Positions 17,741 to 27,795 are shown, counted from the stretch's first letter. The stretch is 64,000 nucleotides of DNA from Tenacibaculum piscium (GCF_021390715.1 NZ_JAJGWT010000001.1:377839-441838); one strand, 5' to 3'. The notes: a model not told the origin generated them from the letters alone. Numbers and translations are program-made.

Positions 17741-17770
17741 AATAAAAAAGAGCCTGAAAAACAAGCTCTT
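17741..17770 (-). terminator. Terminator after cold-shock gene
   Basis: On the minus strand AAGAGC-n11-GCTCTT is followed by TTTTATT, a standard intrinsic terminator just downstream of the cold-shock gene stop at 17795. Confidence 0.8.
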
Positions 17771-17794
17771 AAGAAAATAAGTTGCGATTAAATA

Positions 17795-17986
17795 TTATAA
17801 AACTCTAACATCAACAGCATTTAATCCTTTTTTTCCTTCTTTAAGATCAAACTCTACCGTATCACCTTCTCTAACCTCATCGATTAAACCTGATACGTGT
17901 ACGAAATATTCAGTGTTTGTTCCTGTTTCAGTAACAAATCCAAAACCTTTAGACTCGTTAAAAAACTTAATTGTTCCTTCTTTCAT
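17795..17986 (-). CDS. Cold-shock domain protein
   Basis: 63-residue single-domain cold-shock protein that binds single-stranded RNA/DNA and acts as an RNA chaperone. The start at 17986 (MKEGTIKFFNESKGFGFV) is chosen because the longer frame begins upstream of the promoter. RNP1 (KGFGFV, residues 13-18) and RNP2 (EYFVHVSGL, about 26-34) are both present, with the usual first Phe of RNP2 replaced by Tyr. The leader is about 30 bases long. It is monocistronic with its own promoter and terminator. Confidence 0.93.
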   Translation of the reverse strand: MKEGTIKFFNESKGFGFVTETGTNTEYFVHVSGLIDEVREGDTVEFDLKEGKKGLNAVDVRVL

Positions 17987-18016
17987 TGTAAAAAATATTA
18001 TATTTAAATATATCGG

Positions 18017-18049
18017 CAAATATACTTTTAAAAAGTGTTTATAAATCAA
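18017..18049 (-). promoter_or_regulatory. Promoter of cold-shock gene
   Basis: TATATTTG (18017-18024) is an exact -7 box on the minus strand, and TTG (18047-18049) lies 22 bases upstream, a slightly long spacer. It decides that translation starts at 17986. Confidence 0.65.
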
Positions 18050-18259
18050 CTAGAAATTGCTTTTTTTTATCAAAAAACAAAACTTAACACCTAGTTAACA
18101 ATAAGTTATTAATTTAATTTAATCAAAAAAAATGTTACTTACATAAAATCTACTTAAAGAGTTATTCAAGGGAATGATTCAAACCTCGACTATGAACATG
18201 ATAATTTCTTTGTATTTTTACACTTTATTTTTATTAAAAACTTCAACCCAACACGCTAG

Positions 18260-21200
18260 ATGTATTTAATTTTTGATACCGAAACCACCGGATTACCTAA
18301 AAATTGGAAAGCTCCTTTTACAGATACTGACAATTGGCCAAGAGCCACTCAAATTGCGTGGCAATTACATGATGAATTAGGAAATTTACTTGAGCATAAC
18401 GATTTTCTTATCAAACCTGATGGATTTAATATTCCGTATGATGCCGAGCAAATTCATGGTATTTCTACCGATTTAGCTCAGGAACAAGGAATTGAATTAT
18501 CAAAAGGACTGACGTTATTTAATGAAGCTTTACGCAAAACCAAATTTATTGTTGGGCAAAATCTTGGGTTTGATGTAAATATTATGGCGTGTGAATTTCA
18601 TCGTTTAGGCGTTGAAACAACCCTAACAAATTTACCTGTTTTAGATACCTGTACCGAACAAACTGCGACCATGTGTCAAATTCCAGGTGGTCGTGGCGGT
18701 AAGTTTAAATTACCAACATTAACTGAATTACATCAACATTTATTCGGTGTTGGTTTTGGTGATGCTCACAACGCAACTGCCGATGTAGAAGCAACAACCA
18801 GATGTTTCTTAGAATTGATTCGTTTGCGTCAATTTACCAAAGAACAATTACAAGTTTCTGATGATTTTTTTGATGCGTATGCCAAAAATAATCCAAGTAC
18901 AATTCAAGTAATCGGATTAAATCACTTAAATCTAAAAAAAGAAAGTGATAAAATTCGAGCAAGAATTGAAAAAGAAAAAGGTAGTACAACAACCATCAGT
19001 ACTGATGAAGGCTTAGCAAAATTAGAAAATGCCACCTTTGCACATCTTCATAATCACACACAATATTCGGTTTTACAATCTACGATTCAGATTGGAAATC
19101 TGGTAAATGCCGCCGCAAAAGATAACATGTCAGCAGTAGCAATGACCGATACAGGAAATATGATGGCCGCTTTTCATTTTGTACAAGCCATTATAAATCA
19201 TAATAAATCCGTAGAAATAGCCAATATTGAAGCCATTGAAAAAGGTGAAAAACCAACCCAAAAACCCTTAAAACCAATTGTTGGTTGCGAATTTAATATT
19301 TGCACCGATCATACCAATAAAAGTCAAAAAGATAACGGATATCAAGTTGTTTTGTTAGCGAAAAATAAAAATGGCTATCACAATTTAGCAAAAATGTCGT
19401 CTATCGCTTTTGTCGATGGATTTTATTATATCCCAAGAATTGACAAAAAAGTAATTGAACAATACAAAGAAGATATTATTGTACTTACAGGAAATTTATA
19501 TGGGGAAGTTCCGAGTAAAATATTAAATGTTGGTGAAGCACAAGCCGAAGAAGCATTACTTTGGTGGAAGGCACAATTTGGTGATGATTTATACATCGAA
19601 TTAATGCGTCATCATCAACAAGATGAAAATGTTGTCAACGAAACACTCTTAAAATTCTCGAAAAAACATGACGTAAAAACCGTTGCCTCTAACAATACGT
19701 TTTATTTATCCAAAGAAGATGCCAATGCACACGATATTTTATTATGTGTAAAAGATGGCGAAAAACAAGCAACGCCCATCGGTCGAGGACGAGGCTATCG
19801 CTACGGTTTACCTAACGATGAATATTACTTTAAGTCATCCGAGGAAATGAAAAAATTGTTTGCAGATATTCCTGAAGCAATTATCAATATTCAAGAAATT
19901 GTTGATAAAATAACGCCCTACACCCTAGCCCGTGATGTTTTATTACCTGCCTTTGATATTCCTGAAGAATTTAAAGACGAAAAAGATATCCAAGACAAAG
20001 GAAAACGAGGTGAAAATAATTTTTTACGTCATTTAACGTATGTTGGTGCAAAAAAACGATACGGAGAAATTACCGAAAGTATTCAAGAACGCTTAGATTT
20101 TGAATTATCTGTTATTGAAAAAACAGGCTATCCTGGATATTTTTTAATTGTGGAAGATTTTATTCGAGAAGCAAGAAATATGGATGTTGCTGTAGGTCCT
20201 GGTCGTGGTTCTGCGGCAGGTTCGGTAGTTGCTTTTTGCTTGTGGATTACCAATATTGATCCCATTAAATATGATTTACTTTTTGAGCGTTTCTTAAATC
20301 CTGAACGTGTATCAATGCCTGATATTGATATTGATTTTGATGATGAAGGACGTGGACGTGTAATGGATTATGTAATTAATAAATATGGTGCAAATCAGGT
20401 AGCCCAAATTATTACTTACGGAACTATGGCAGCAAAATCTTCTATTAGAGATACCGCACGCGTGTTAGATTTACCGCTGTTTGAAGCCGATAGAATTGCC
20501 AAGTTAATCCCGGGAATGAAGCTAAAGAAAATATTTTCTTTGGATGATAAACAACTCAAAGAGAAACTTCGAACCGAAGAGATTGAATTAGTAAATGAAC
20601 TAAAAAGACTTTCTAACGGTTCAGATTTAATGGCGGAAACCATTAATAAAGCTCGAATTTTAGAAGGTTCTGTTCGAAATACAGGAATTCACGCCTGTGG
20701 TGTTATTATTACGCCTGATGATATTACAAAATTCGTACCTGTTGCCTTGGCAAAAGATTCTGATATGTACGTAACTCAGTTTGATAACTCGGTTGTAGAA
20801 GATGCTGGTTTATTAAAAATGGATTTCTTGGGATTAAAAACGTTAACCTTAATTAAAGATACCGTTAAAATTGTAAAAGCACGCCACGATGTACTTTTAG
20901 ATCCTGAAACTTTTCCGTTAGATGATGTAAAAACCTATGAACTTTTCCAAAGAGGAGAAACCGTTGGTATTTTTCAATATGAATCTCCAGGGATGCAAAA
21001 ACACATGCGCTCTTTAAAACCCACTGTTTTTGAAGATTTAATTGCCATGAATGCCTTGTATCGACCTGGACCGATGGAATATATTCCTTCTTTTATCCGA
21101 AGAAAACACGGAGATGAAGAAATTGAATATGATTTACCTGCCATGGAAGAATATTTATCAGAAACCTATGGAATTACGGTATATCAAGAGCAAGTAATGT

Positions 21201-22633
21201 TATTGTCGCAAAAATTAGCCAATTTTACCAAAGGTGAAGCCGATGTTTTGAGAAAAGCAATGGGTAAAAAACAAATTGCGGTACTCGATAAAATGAAACC
21301 AAAATTTGTAAAACAAGCCATTGCAAACGGACATAATGAGAAAAAATTAGAAAAAATTTGGACGGATTGGGAAGCCTTCGCATCGTACGCCTTTAACAAA
21401 TCACACTCGACGTGTTATGCTTGGATTGCGTATCAAACAGCCTATTTAAAAGCACATTATCCTGCCGAATATATGGCAGCCGTACTTTCAAATAATATGA
21501 ATGATATTAAATCGGTTTCCTTTTTTATGGAAGAATGTAAACGTGCCGGAATTACCGTTTTAGGACCTGATGTAAATGAATCATTTTCTAAATTTTCAGT
21601 TAATAAAGAAGGTGCTGTTCGTTTCGGAATGGCAGCAATTAAAGGCGTTGGAGCTGGTGCCGTAAAAGCAATTATTAGTGAACGTGAAAAAAATGGTCAT
21701 TTTTCATCTGTTTTTGATCTCGCAAAACGGGTTGATTTAAGAGTCGCAAATAAAAAAGCTTTTGAAGGACTGATTTTAGCAGGTGGCTTCGATTCTTTTA
21801 CAAATACACACAGAGCTCAATATTTTGTAGAAGATGAAAAAAATCAAAAATTTATAGAAAAAGCATTGCGTTTTGGAAATAAATATCAAGAAAATCAAAA
21901 TTCAGCACAAGTATCGTTATTTGGTGGAGGATCTGAAGAAGAAATGCCCGAACCAATGATTCCTTTTTGCGAACATTGGGGAACCATGGAATTATTAGGA
22001 AAAGAAAAAGAAGTCGTAGGAATTTATATTTCTGCACATCCGCTTGATGATTTTAAAAATGAATTGACTTTTTGCAATGCCAATCTTTCGTATTATAACG
22101 ATTTGACAAAACAAGAAGGAAAAGCACTCACTTTTGCAGGAATTATTACCGATGTACAACATCGAATTTCGAAAGCTGGTAAAGGCTGGGCATCGTTTTT
22201 TATTGAAGATTATAACGAAAATTTTGAATTTAGAATTTTTGGAGAAGAATATTTAAGATTCAAACATTTCCTCGTTGTAAATTCCTTTTTATACATCAAA
22301 ACAATGATAAAACCAGGCTGGACAAGTAGAGAAGGTATCAAAGGAGAACCAAGAATTACCTTTACTGATTTTCTATTATTACACGACATTATGGATAAAA
22401 TGTGTAAAAAAATAACCCTAAAAATGCCTTTAAAAGAAGTAAACGAATCTCGAATTAAAAATTTACAGCATTTATGTACCCTCAATAAAGGAACTCAAAA
22501 TTTACATTTTACCATTTTAGATATGGAAGAAAAAATAGAACTCAACCTTCCAAGCAGAAATACAAAAATTAAAATAACAAATGACTTTTTAGAAAGCTTA
22601 AAAGATCAACATATTAGTTATAAATTAAATTAA
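18260..22633 (+). CDS. dnaE: DNA polymerase III alpha subunit with fused N-terminal exonuclease
   Basis: Replicative DNA polymerase, 1457 residues. It opens with a DEDD 3'-5' exonuclease domain (about 1-195: LIFDTETTGLP, GQNLGFDVNIM and HNATADVEAT contain the catalytic acids). The PHP domain follows from about 257 (HLHNHTQYSVL). The polymerase palm carries PDIDIDFDDEGR at 687-698 and GPGRGSAAGS before it. Helix-hairpin-helix motifs lie at about 1130-1180, and an OB fold near 1290-1370. E. coli DnaE has about 1160 residues, and the extra length is the exonuclease. The PHP metal motif is degraded (TDTGNM where TDHGN is canonical), so proofreading probably comes from the fused domain. A 123-residue gene follows after a single base. 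Confidence 0.96.
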   Translation: MYLIFDTETTGLPKNWKAPFTDTDNWPRATQIAWQLHDELGNLLEHNDFLIKPDGFNIPYDAEQIHGISTDLAQEQGIELSKGLTLFNEALRKTKFIVGQNLGFDVNIMACEFHRLGVETTLTNLPVLDTCTEQTATMCQIPGGRGGKFKLPTLTELHQHLFGVGFGDAHNATADVEATTRCFLELIRLRQFTKEQLQVSDDFFDAYAKNNPSTIQVIGLNHLNLKKESDKIRARIEKEKGSTTTISTDEGLAKLENATFAHLHNHTQYSVLQSTIQIGNLVNAAAKDNMSAVAMTDTGNMMAAFHFVQAIINHNKSVEIANIEAIEKGEKPTQKPLKPIVGCEFNICTDHTNKSQKDNGYQVVLLAKNKNGYHNLAKMSSIAFVDGFYYIPRIDKKVIEQYKEDIIVLTGNLYGEVPSKILNVGEAQAEEALLWWKAQFGDDLYIELMRHHQQDENVVNETLLKFSKKHDVKTVASNNTFYLSKEDANAHDILLCVKDGEKQATPIGRGRGYRYGLPNDEYYFKSSEEMKKLFADIPEAIINIQEIVDKITPYTLARDVLLPAFDIPEEFKDEKDIQDKGKRGENNFLRHLTYVGAKKRYGEITESIQERLDFELSVIEKTGYPGYFLIVEDFIREARNMDVAVGPGRGSAAGSVVAFCLWITNIDPIKYDLLFERFLNPERVSMPDIDIDFDDEGRGRVMDYVINKYGANQVAQIITYGTMAAKSSIRDTARVLDLPLFEADRIAKLIPGMKLKKIFSLDDKQLKEKLRTEEIELVNELKRLSNGSDLMAETINKARILEGSVRNTGIHACGVIITPDDITKFVPVALAKDSDMYVTQFDNSVVEDAGLLKMDFLGLKTLTLIKDTVKIVKARHDVLLDPETFPLDDVKTYELFQRGETVGIFQYESPGMQKHMRSLKPTVFEDLIAMNALYRPGPMEYIPSFIRRKHGDEEIEYDLPAMEEYLSETYGITVYQEQVMLLSQKLANFTKGEADVLRKAMGKKQIAVLDKMKPKFVKQAIANGHNEKKLEKIWTDWEAFASYAFNKSHSTCYAWIAYQTAYLKAHYPAEYMAAVLSNNMNDIKSVSFFMEECKRAGITVLGPDVNESFSKFSVNKEGAVRFGMAAIKGVGAGAVKAIISEREKNGHFSSVFDLAKRVDLRVANKKAFEGLILAGGFDSFTNTHRAQYFVEDEKNQKFIEKALRFGNKYQENQNSAQVSLFGGGSEEEMPEPMIPFCEHWGTMELLGKEKEVVGIYISAHPLDDFKNELTFCNANLSYYNDLTKQEGKALTFAGIITDVQHRISKAGKGWASFFIEDYNENFEFRIFGEEYLRFKHFLVVNSFLYIKTMIKPGWTSREGIKGEPRITFTDFLLLHDIMDKMCKKITLKMPLKEVNESRIKNLQHLCTLNKGTQNLHFTILDMEEKIELNLPSRNTKIKITNDFLESLKDQHISYKLN

Positions 22634-22634
22634 A

Positions 22635-23006
22635 ATGCTAGAAAAGACGCCAAAAAAACATCAAAACAGCCACGATTTATTAGCGGATAGCACTAAAAAC
22701 AACCTTTATTTTAAATTGATTTTACAACTTAATAAAGATTTTAAGCTAGCTAATTTTGATTGTGAAATACCTGTAGAAAGTACGCCTTCGGATTTGAAAG
22801 AAATACTATATCATGCTATTAAAAACGTCATTATTGATGATTTTAGCACCTACAAAAATATTTTATATATCGCTGATATATCCGAGGAAATGATACGCAA
22901 AATAGACAATTCAAATATGGATATTTATGTTGAAAATGTTGTTTTTTTACTCTTAAAAAGAGTTTGGAAAAAAGTATGGTTCAGTGCGAATTATACTAAT
23001 TTGTAA
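22635..23006 (+). CDS. Hypothetical protein downstream of dnaE
   Basis: I do not recognise this 123-residue protein. It starts at an ATG one base after the dnaE stop (TAAA-ATG), so it is almost surely cotranscribed with dnaE. It is predicted soluble, mostly helical, with no signal peptide, no Cys cluster and no catalytic motif that I can see. The C-terminus (VWKKVWFSANYTNL) overlaps the 3' end of gldA on the opposite strand by 11 bases. Placement hints at a replication-linked role but nothing in the sequence proves that. Confidence 0.65.
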   Translation: MLEKTPKKHQNSHDLLADSTKNNLYFKLILQLNKDFKLANFDCEIPVESTPSDLKEILYHAIKNVIIDDFSTYKNILYIADISEEMIRKIDNSNMDIYVENVVFLLLKRVWKKVWFSANYTNL

Positions 23007-23889
23007 GCTCTCGAAATAAGCTTTCTAAATTTTTATTTTCGGTATTTAAACCTAGTATTTTCAAACCATTTTCTTGAGCGAAATCAAAAATTACAGGACG
23101 CATATCTTCGGATGTTTCAAAAGTAAGTATCCAATTATTTTCAACGGTATTTTTATAGTGAACAATATTCGGTAAACGCTGTATAAACTGCTCTTCTAGC
23201 TTATAATCAAAGGTTACTTTTATAACTTGTTCTTTACTTGTTTTAAGTTCGGCAATAGGTTTATCAATAACTATTTTACCTTTATTAATAATAATTACTC
23301 GGGTACAAACCGCCTCTACTTCTTGCATAATATGCGTAGAAATTAAAACTGTTTTGTCTTTACCAAGTTCTTTAATTAATTCACGGATTTCAACCAACTG
23401 ATTTGGGTCTAAACCTGTGGTTGGTTCATCTAAAATTAACACCTCAGGATCGTGTAAAATAGCCGCTGCCAAGCCTACTCTTTGACGATATCCTTTTGAT
23501 AATTGCCCTATTTTTTTATGTGCTTCAGCTGTTAATCCAACCTTTTCAATTACTTCGGCTATTTTAGTTTTTGAAACCTTGTAAATACCTGCTTGAAATT
23601 GCAAATATTCCCGAACATACATCTCTAAATACAACGGATTATGCTCTGGTAAATAACCAATTTTTTTTTGCGCTTCAATAGGATTTTTAAGCACATCGAT
23701 GCCACTTACAAAAACCGATCCTTCACTTGGGAGAATAAAACCTGTTAAAATTTTCATACTCGTTGATTTCCCAGCACCATTTGGTCCTAAAAAACCAACG
23801 ATTTCTCCTTTTTGAGCATCAAAAGAAATATTATTTACGGCTTTTTGAGTGCCATAAAATTTAGAAATTTCGGTAAGTTGTATTGACAT
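22996..23889 (-). CDS. gldA: Gliding-motility ABC transporter ATPase GldA
   Basis: ATP-binding subunit of the GldAFG ABC transporter needed for gliding in Flavobacterium. Walker A is GPNGAGKST (35-43), the signature region LSKGYRQRVGLAAA, Walker B VLILDEPTTGLDP, and the switch His lies in LISTHIMQEVE. The GldA-like GYLPEHNPLYLEMYVREYL segment supports this name over a generic ABC ATPase. The 297-residue length fits. GldF and GldG are not in this window, consistent with gldA lying apart from gldFG. It is downstream of folA by 40 bases on the same strand and may share its transcript. Confidence 0.85.
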   Translation of the reverse strand: MSIQLTEISKFYGTQKAVNNISFDAQKGEIVGFLGPNGAGKSTSMKILTGFILPSEGSVFVSGIDVLKNPIEAQKKIGYLPEHNPLYLEMYVREYLQFQAGIYKVSKTKIAEVIEKVGLTAEAHKKIGQLSKGYRQRVGLAAAILHDPEVLILDEPTTGLDPNQLVEIRELIKELGKDKTVLISTHIMQEVEAVCTRVIIINKGKIVIDKPIAELKTSKEQVIKVTFDYKLEEQFIQRLPNIVHYKNTVENNWILTFETSEDMRPVIFDFAQENGLKILGLNTENKNLESLFRELTN

Positions 23890-23929
23890 TTTATTGCTAT
23901 ATTTTTATCAAAAAAATTAAACCAATCTA

Positions 23930-24421
23930 TTATTTTTTCTTTAGATAAGAAACGAAACTATAATCATATTTGTTTTTTTCATCCGCTTTAAAATCTTCTC
24001 TAGCGGTTTGTTCCCAAATATTCAAATCAATTTCAGGGAAAAAAACATCTGCTTCAAATTCCTGATGAACTAAACAAATATCTAGCTTATCTACTAAATT
24101 ATTTTCAAGTGCTTGCTTGTAAATCTGCGCGCCTCCAATAATAAAAACATCGGTTTCTTCTTTTGATAAATCAATGGCTTTTTCAATAGAATCAGCAATT
24201 AAACAGCCTTCTTTAACGTAATTTTTATTTCTGGTGATAATAACAGTAGTACGGTTTGGCAACGGCTTCCCGATACTTTCAAACGTATTTCGTCCCATTA
24301 AAATATGGTGCCCAGAAGTTACTTTTTTAAAGCGTTTTAAATCGGCAGGTAAATGCCAAATTAAATCGTTATCTATTCCTAAAGCATTGTTATTTGCTAT
24401 TGCTGCAATTATTGTAATCAT
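23930..24421 (-). CDS. folA: Dihydrofolate reductase
   Basis: Reduces dihydrofolate to tetrahydrofolate with NADPH, recycling the folate oxidised by thymidylate synthase encoded just upstream. The 163-residue protein shows IAAIANNNALGIDNDLIWHLPADLKRFK (substrate site; the active-site acid is Asp in the LPADL segment), GRNTFESIGKPLPNRTTVIITRN (NADPH binding) and FIIGGAQIYKQAL. Cytoplasmic. It is last or nearly last in the nuclease-nupC-thyA-folA group on the minus strand, 77 bases after thyA. Confidence 0.96.
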   Translation of the reverse strand: MITIIAAIANNNALGIDNDLIWHLPADLKRFKKVTSGHHILMGRNTFESIGKPLPNRTTVIITRNKNYVKEGCLIADSIEKAIDLSKEETDVFIIGGAQIYKQALENNLVDKLDICLVHQEFEADVFFPEIDLNIWEQTAREDFKADEKNKYDYSFVSYLKKK

Positions 24422-24498
24422 AGATTTTAATTTAATAAACGGCTATTTTCTTACGCTTTTATGCCGCTTTATTTTTTATTTTCCGAAGATATAAAAAA

Positions 24499-25323
24499 TT
24501 ACACCGCCACTACTCCTTTTATATGTGGATGCGAATCATAATTAATCAATTCAAAATCTTCAAAGGTAAAATCTTCGATATTTTTGATTGCTGGATTTAT
24601 TTTCATCGTTGGAAGTGGCTTTGGAGTACGAGATACTTGCAAAGCTAATTGTTCTTGATGATTATTATAAATATGCGCATCACCAAAAGTATGAATAAAT
24701 TCGCCTGCTTCATAGCCACAAACCTGTGCAATCATCATGGTAAATAAAGCGTAAGAAGCAATATTAAAAGGAACTCCTAAAAATATATCGGCACTTCGTT
24801 GATACAATTGACATGATAATTTTCCATCGGCAACATAAAACTGAAAAAACGCATGACACGGCGGTAATGCTGCTTTTCCGTTGGCTACATTTTCAGAAAA
24901 TGATTTTGAAGTATCGGTCATTACAGACGGATTCCAAGCAGAAACTAACATTCTACGACTGTTCGGATTATTCTTTAACGTATCTATTACTTCTTTTAAT
25001 TGGTCAATTTCATCGCTATTCCAATTGCGCCATTGATGTCCGTAAACAGGGCCTAAATCGCCATTTTCATCTGCCCAAGAATTCCAGATTTTAACACCAT
25101 TTTCTTGTAAATATTTAATATTTGTATCGCCTTTTATGAACCAAAGTAATTCATAAATAATCGATTTTAAGTGCAATTTTTTGGTCGTTACCATTGGGAA
25201 ACCTTTACTTAAATCGAATCGCATCTGATGCCCAAAAACACTTTTTGTTCCTGTTCCTGTTCTATCTCCTTTTTCGTTTCCGTTGTCTAAAACGTGTTTT
25301 ACTAAGTCTAAATATTGTTGCAT
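24499..25323 (-). CDS. thyA: Thymidylate synthase
   Basis: Converts dUMP to dTMP using methylene-tetrahydrofolate. The start at 25323 ([26 protein letters not shown]) gives a 274-residue enzyme of normal length; the frame is open for 63 codons further upstream, but that part overlaps nupC and is not ThyA-like. Motifs: [13 protein letters not shown] (dUMP phosphate), [12 protein letters not shown] with the catalytic Cys, [20 protein letters not shown], and HIYNNHQEQ. The stop is 77 bases from folA and the start 23 bases after nupC, consistent with an operon. Confidence 0.97.
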   Translation of the reverse strand: MQQYLDLVKHVLDNGNEKGDRTGTGTKSVFGHQMRFDLSKGFPMVTTKKLHLKSIIYELLWFIKGDTNIKYLQENGVKIWNSWADENGDLGPVYGHQWRNWNSDEIDQLKEVIDTLKNNPNSRRMLVSAWNPSVMTDTSKSFSENVANGKAALPPCHAFFQFYVADGKLSCQLYQRSADIFLGVPFNIASYALFTMMIAQVCGYEAGEFIHTFGDAHIYNNHQEQLALQVSRTPKPLPTMKINPAIKNIEDFTFEDFELINYDSHPHIKGVVAV

Positions 25324-25346
25324 TTGTTGTTCTAATTTTGATGAAA

Positions 25347-27161
25347 TTATCCAATAATCATACCAGCAATCGTTGCTGACATTAAAGAAGCAACTGTTCC
25401 TCCAATTAAGGCTTTCATTCCAAATTCGGATAATGTTTTTCGTTGCCCTGGCGCTAAAGAGCCAATTCCACCAATCTGAATCCCGATAGAAGCAAAATTT
25501 GCAAAACCACATAACATGTAGGTTGCCATAATAATCGATTTATTATAGGTTAAATGTGTTGTATTTGCGACATCTTTTAATTCTGATAATTGAATATATC
25601 CTACAAATTCACTTGCGGCTAATTTGATTCCTAATAACTGTCCCATTAAAGCCATATCTTCTCGAGCGACTCCGATTAGCCACATTAAAGGAGCGAAAAT
25701 ATATCCTAAAATAAACTCTAAAGAAAGTGCTGTATAGGCTGTTGATTTTTCAATAATCGTATTTAAAGAGGTAAATTCCCAACCTAAATAACTGATTCCA
25801 TTAAAATCTCCTAAACCACCTAAAACACCGTTTATCAAAGCGATAAAAGCCACAAAAACCAATAACATTGCACCAACATTCATGGCTAATTGTAAGCCTT
25901 CTGTGGTTCCGTTAGCAATAGCATCTAATATATTTGCTCCAATTTTATCTTGAGAAACTTTTATATCGGTAACAATTTCTTCGGTTTGCGGATACAAAAT
26001 TTTAGAAATAACAATTGCGCCTGGCGCTGCCATTACAGATGCCGCTAATAAATGTTTTGCATAAAATAATTTTAAGGTTTCATCATCACCACCTAAAAAC
26101 CCGATATATGCTGCCAAAACTGCTCCAGCAACGGTTGCCATTCCACCAATCATCACCAATAACATTTCAGATTTATTCATTTTTTCCAAATATGCCTTAA
26201 TCAATAAAGGTGCTTCGGTTTGTCCTAAAAAAATATTTCCAGCAACTGATAAACTCTCTGCCCCCGATATTTTCAAAACTTTACTTAACGACCACGCCAA
26301 GGCTTTTACCACTTTTTGTATCACACCTAAATAAAATAATAAAGATGTTAATGCCGAAAAGAAAATAATCGTTGGTAATATTTGAAACGCAAAAATGAAT
26401 CCGAAAGTATCCATATCAGAAATTAAACCCTGAAATAAAAATTCACTTCCTGCTTGGGTAAACCCTAAAATACTTACAAATCCTTTTCCGATAAATTCAA
26501 AAATAGCTTGTACAAAAGGAACTTTTAAAACACCAATCGCAATTATTAATTGAAAAGCCAATCCTAGCCCGACTATTTTCCAATCAATTCCTTTTCTATT
26601 TGCCGAAAATAAAAAGGCAATCAATACTAAAGAAATCATTCCTAAAAGACCACGCCATAAACTCTGCATTGAAAATCCTTGACTAGGTTTTATTTTCGCT
26701 GTATTTATGGTATCAGTTTCATTGTCTTGGTTGCCTTGGTTGTCTTCGGATACTTTTAAAACTGCAACTTCAGCTATAATTTCTTGAAGAGTTTCTTGAG
26801 AAGTTTCTTGAGGATTTGAAGTGAAATTATATAAAATATTTTGTTCTGATATTGTTAAAACACTATCGGTCAATTGGATAATATTATAATAACGAACGGT
26901 ATCTTTTGGTTCTTTATACTTAAAAATCAATAAATTATTTTGATGAATATAATTTCCTGAAGCTTGTAAATTATCTTTATTGATTATTAAATAATTGAAT
27001 TCACCTTTTGATAAATTTAAAACATCTTTGGTATCGGCAGGTGATGCTAAAGATGTTCCTTTTATGGTTGTTGTTGATGAGAAGTTCCAATTTTTCTCTA
27101 TACTTTGACCAAAAGTTAGTACTGATGCACAAAGCATTAGAAGCGTAAATAATCTCTTCAT
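25347..27161 (-). CDS. Concentrative nucleoside transporter with N-terminal periplasmic domain
   Basis: Na+- or H+-coupled nucleoside importer of the CNT/NupC family. Starting at 27161 gives a signal peptide ([19 protein letters not shown]), a beta-rich, lipocalin-like periplasmic segment (about 20-125), and a Gln/Glu/Asn-rich linker. About 400 residues of CNT core follow, with [13 protein letters not shown] (substrate site) and the C-terminal [24 protein letters not shown]. Standard NupC has about 400 residues, so the 604-residue form carries an added sensor- or binding-like part. It lies between the bifunctional nuclease gene and thyA, fitting a nucleoside-salvage operon. Confidence 0.88.
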   Translation of the reverse strand: MKRLFTLLMLCASVLTFGQSIEKNWNFSSTTTIKGTSLASPADTKDVLNLSKGEFNYLIINKDNLQASGNYIHQNNLLIFKYKEPKDTVRYYNIIQLTDSVLTISEQNILYNFTSNPQETSQETLQEIIAEVAVLKVSEDNQGNQDNETDTINTAKIKPSQGFSMQSLWRGLLGMISLVLIAFLFSANRKGIDWKIVGLGLAFQLIIAIGVLKVPFVQAIFEFIGKGFVSILGFTQAGSEFLFQGLISDMDTFGFIFAFQILPTIIFFSALTSLLFYLGVIQKVVKALAWSLSKVLKISGAESLSVAGNIFLGQTEAPLLIKAYLEKMNKSEMLLVMIGGMATVAGAVLAAYIGFLGGDDETLKLFYAKHLLAASVMAAPGAIVISKILYPQTEEIVTDIKVSQDKIGANILDAIANGTTEGLQLAMNVGAMLLVFVAFIALINGVLGGLGDFNGISYLGWEFTSLNTIIEKSTAYTALSLEFILGYIFAPLMWLIGVAREDMALMGQLLGIKLAASEFVGYIQLSELKDVANTTHLTYNKSIIMATYMLCGFANFASIGIQIGGIGSLAPGQRKTLSEFGMKALIGGTVASLMSATIAGMIIG

Positions 27162-27192
27162 TTTAGGTGTTTTATATTTTATTAGGAATTTA

Positions 27193-27795
27193 TTAAGAAC
27201 GTTTACTAATTTCATCACGAATTTGTGCAGCTGATTCATAATCTTCGTTTGCAACTGCTTCATTAAGTTTTTCGTGTAATTCTGCTATTGTTATTTTCGC
27301 TGTTTCTTCTTCGATTTCATCTTCTAAGGAAAATGCTATTTCATCAGTTTCTAAATCTTCTTCAATAATTAATTCTTCGTCTAATTTTAGATATACACCT
27401 GCTTTGTCTAAAATATTTTCGTAGGTAAAAATCGGTGCATTAAAACGAACAGCTAATGCGATTGCATCGGAAGTTCGTGCATCGATAATTTCTTCTACGT
27501 TATCTCTTTCACAAATTAAGCTCGAATAAAAAACACCATCTACCAATTTATGAATCACAACCTGTGTTACTTTGATAGAAAATCGATCAGAAAAGGTTTT
27601 AAATAAATCGTGTGTTAGCGGGCGTGGCGGACGAATCTCTTTCTCTAAAGCAATCGCTATAGATTGTGCTTCAAAAGCGCCAATAATAATAGGTAATGTT
27701 CTTTCGCCGTATATTTCACTTAGCACTAACGCATACGCGCCACTTTGAGTTTGACTATACGAAATACCTTTAATAGTTAGTTTTATTAAACTCAT
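27193..27795 (-). CDS. Bifunctional nuclease family protein (DUF151) with UVR motif
   Basis: The first 140 residues are a DUF151 bifunctional-nuclease domain (MSLIKLTIKGISYSQTQSGAYALVL, LPIIIGAFEAQSIAIALE, RTSDAIALAVRFNAPIF), seen in plants and bacteria, with reported DNase/RNase activity in some members. After an acidic stretch (EEDLETDEIAFSLEDEIEEE) the C-terminus carries a UvrB/UvrC-type motif (LNEAVANEDYESAAQIRDEI, about 173-192). The 200-residue form fits the Bacteroidota type. The cytoplasmic protein is first in a group with nupC, thyA and folA, beginning 32 bases before nupC. Confidence 0.85.
   Translation of the reverse strand: MSLIKLTIKGISYSQTQSGAYALVLSEIYGERTLPIIIGAFEAQSIAIALEKEIRPPRPLTHDLFKTFSDRFSIKVTQVVIHKLVDGVFYSSLICERDNVEEIIDARTSDAIALAVRFNAPIFTYENILDKAGVYLKLDEELIIEEDLETDEIAFSLEDEIEEETAKITIAELHEKLNEAVANEDYESAAQIRDEISKRS

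Noticed and set aside
25324..25512. Extra 63 codons before thymidylate synthase
   Set aside because: That part overlaps nupC, is rich in Trp and Cys, and does not match ThyA; MQQYL at 25323 is the family start.
27162..27263. 34-codon extension before the nucleoside transporter signal peptide
   Set aside because: It overlaps the end of the bifunctional nuclease gene, and the signal peptide begins at 27161.
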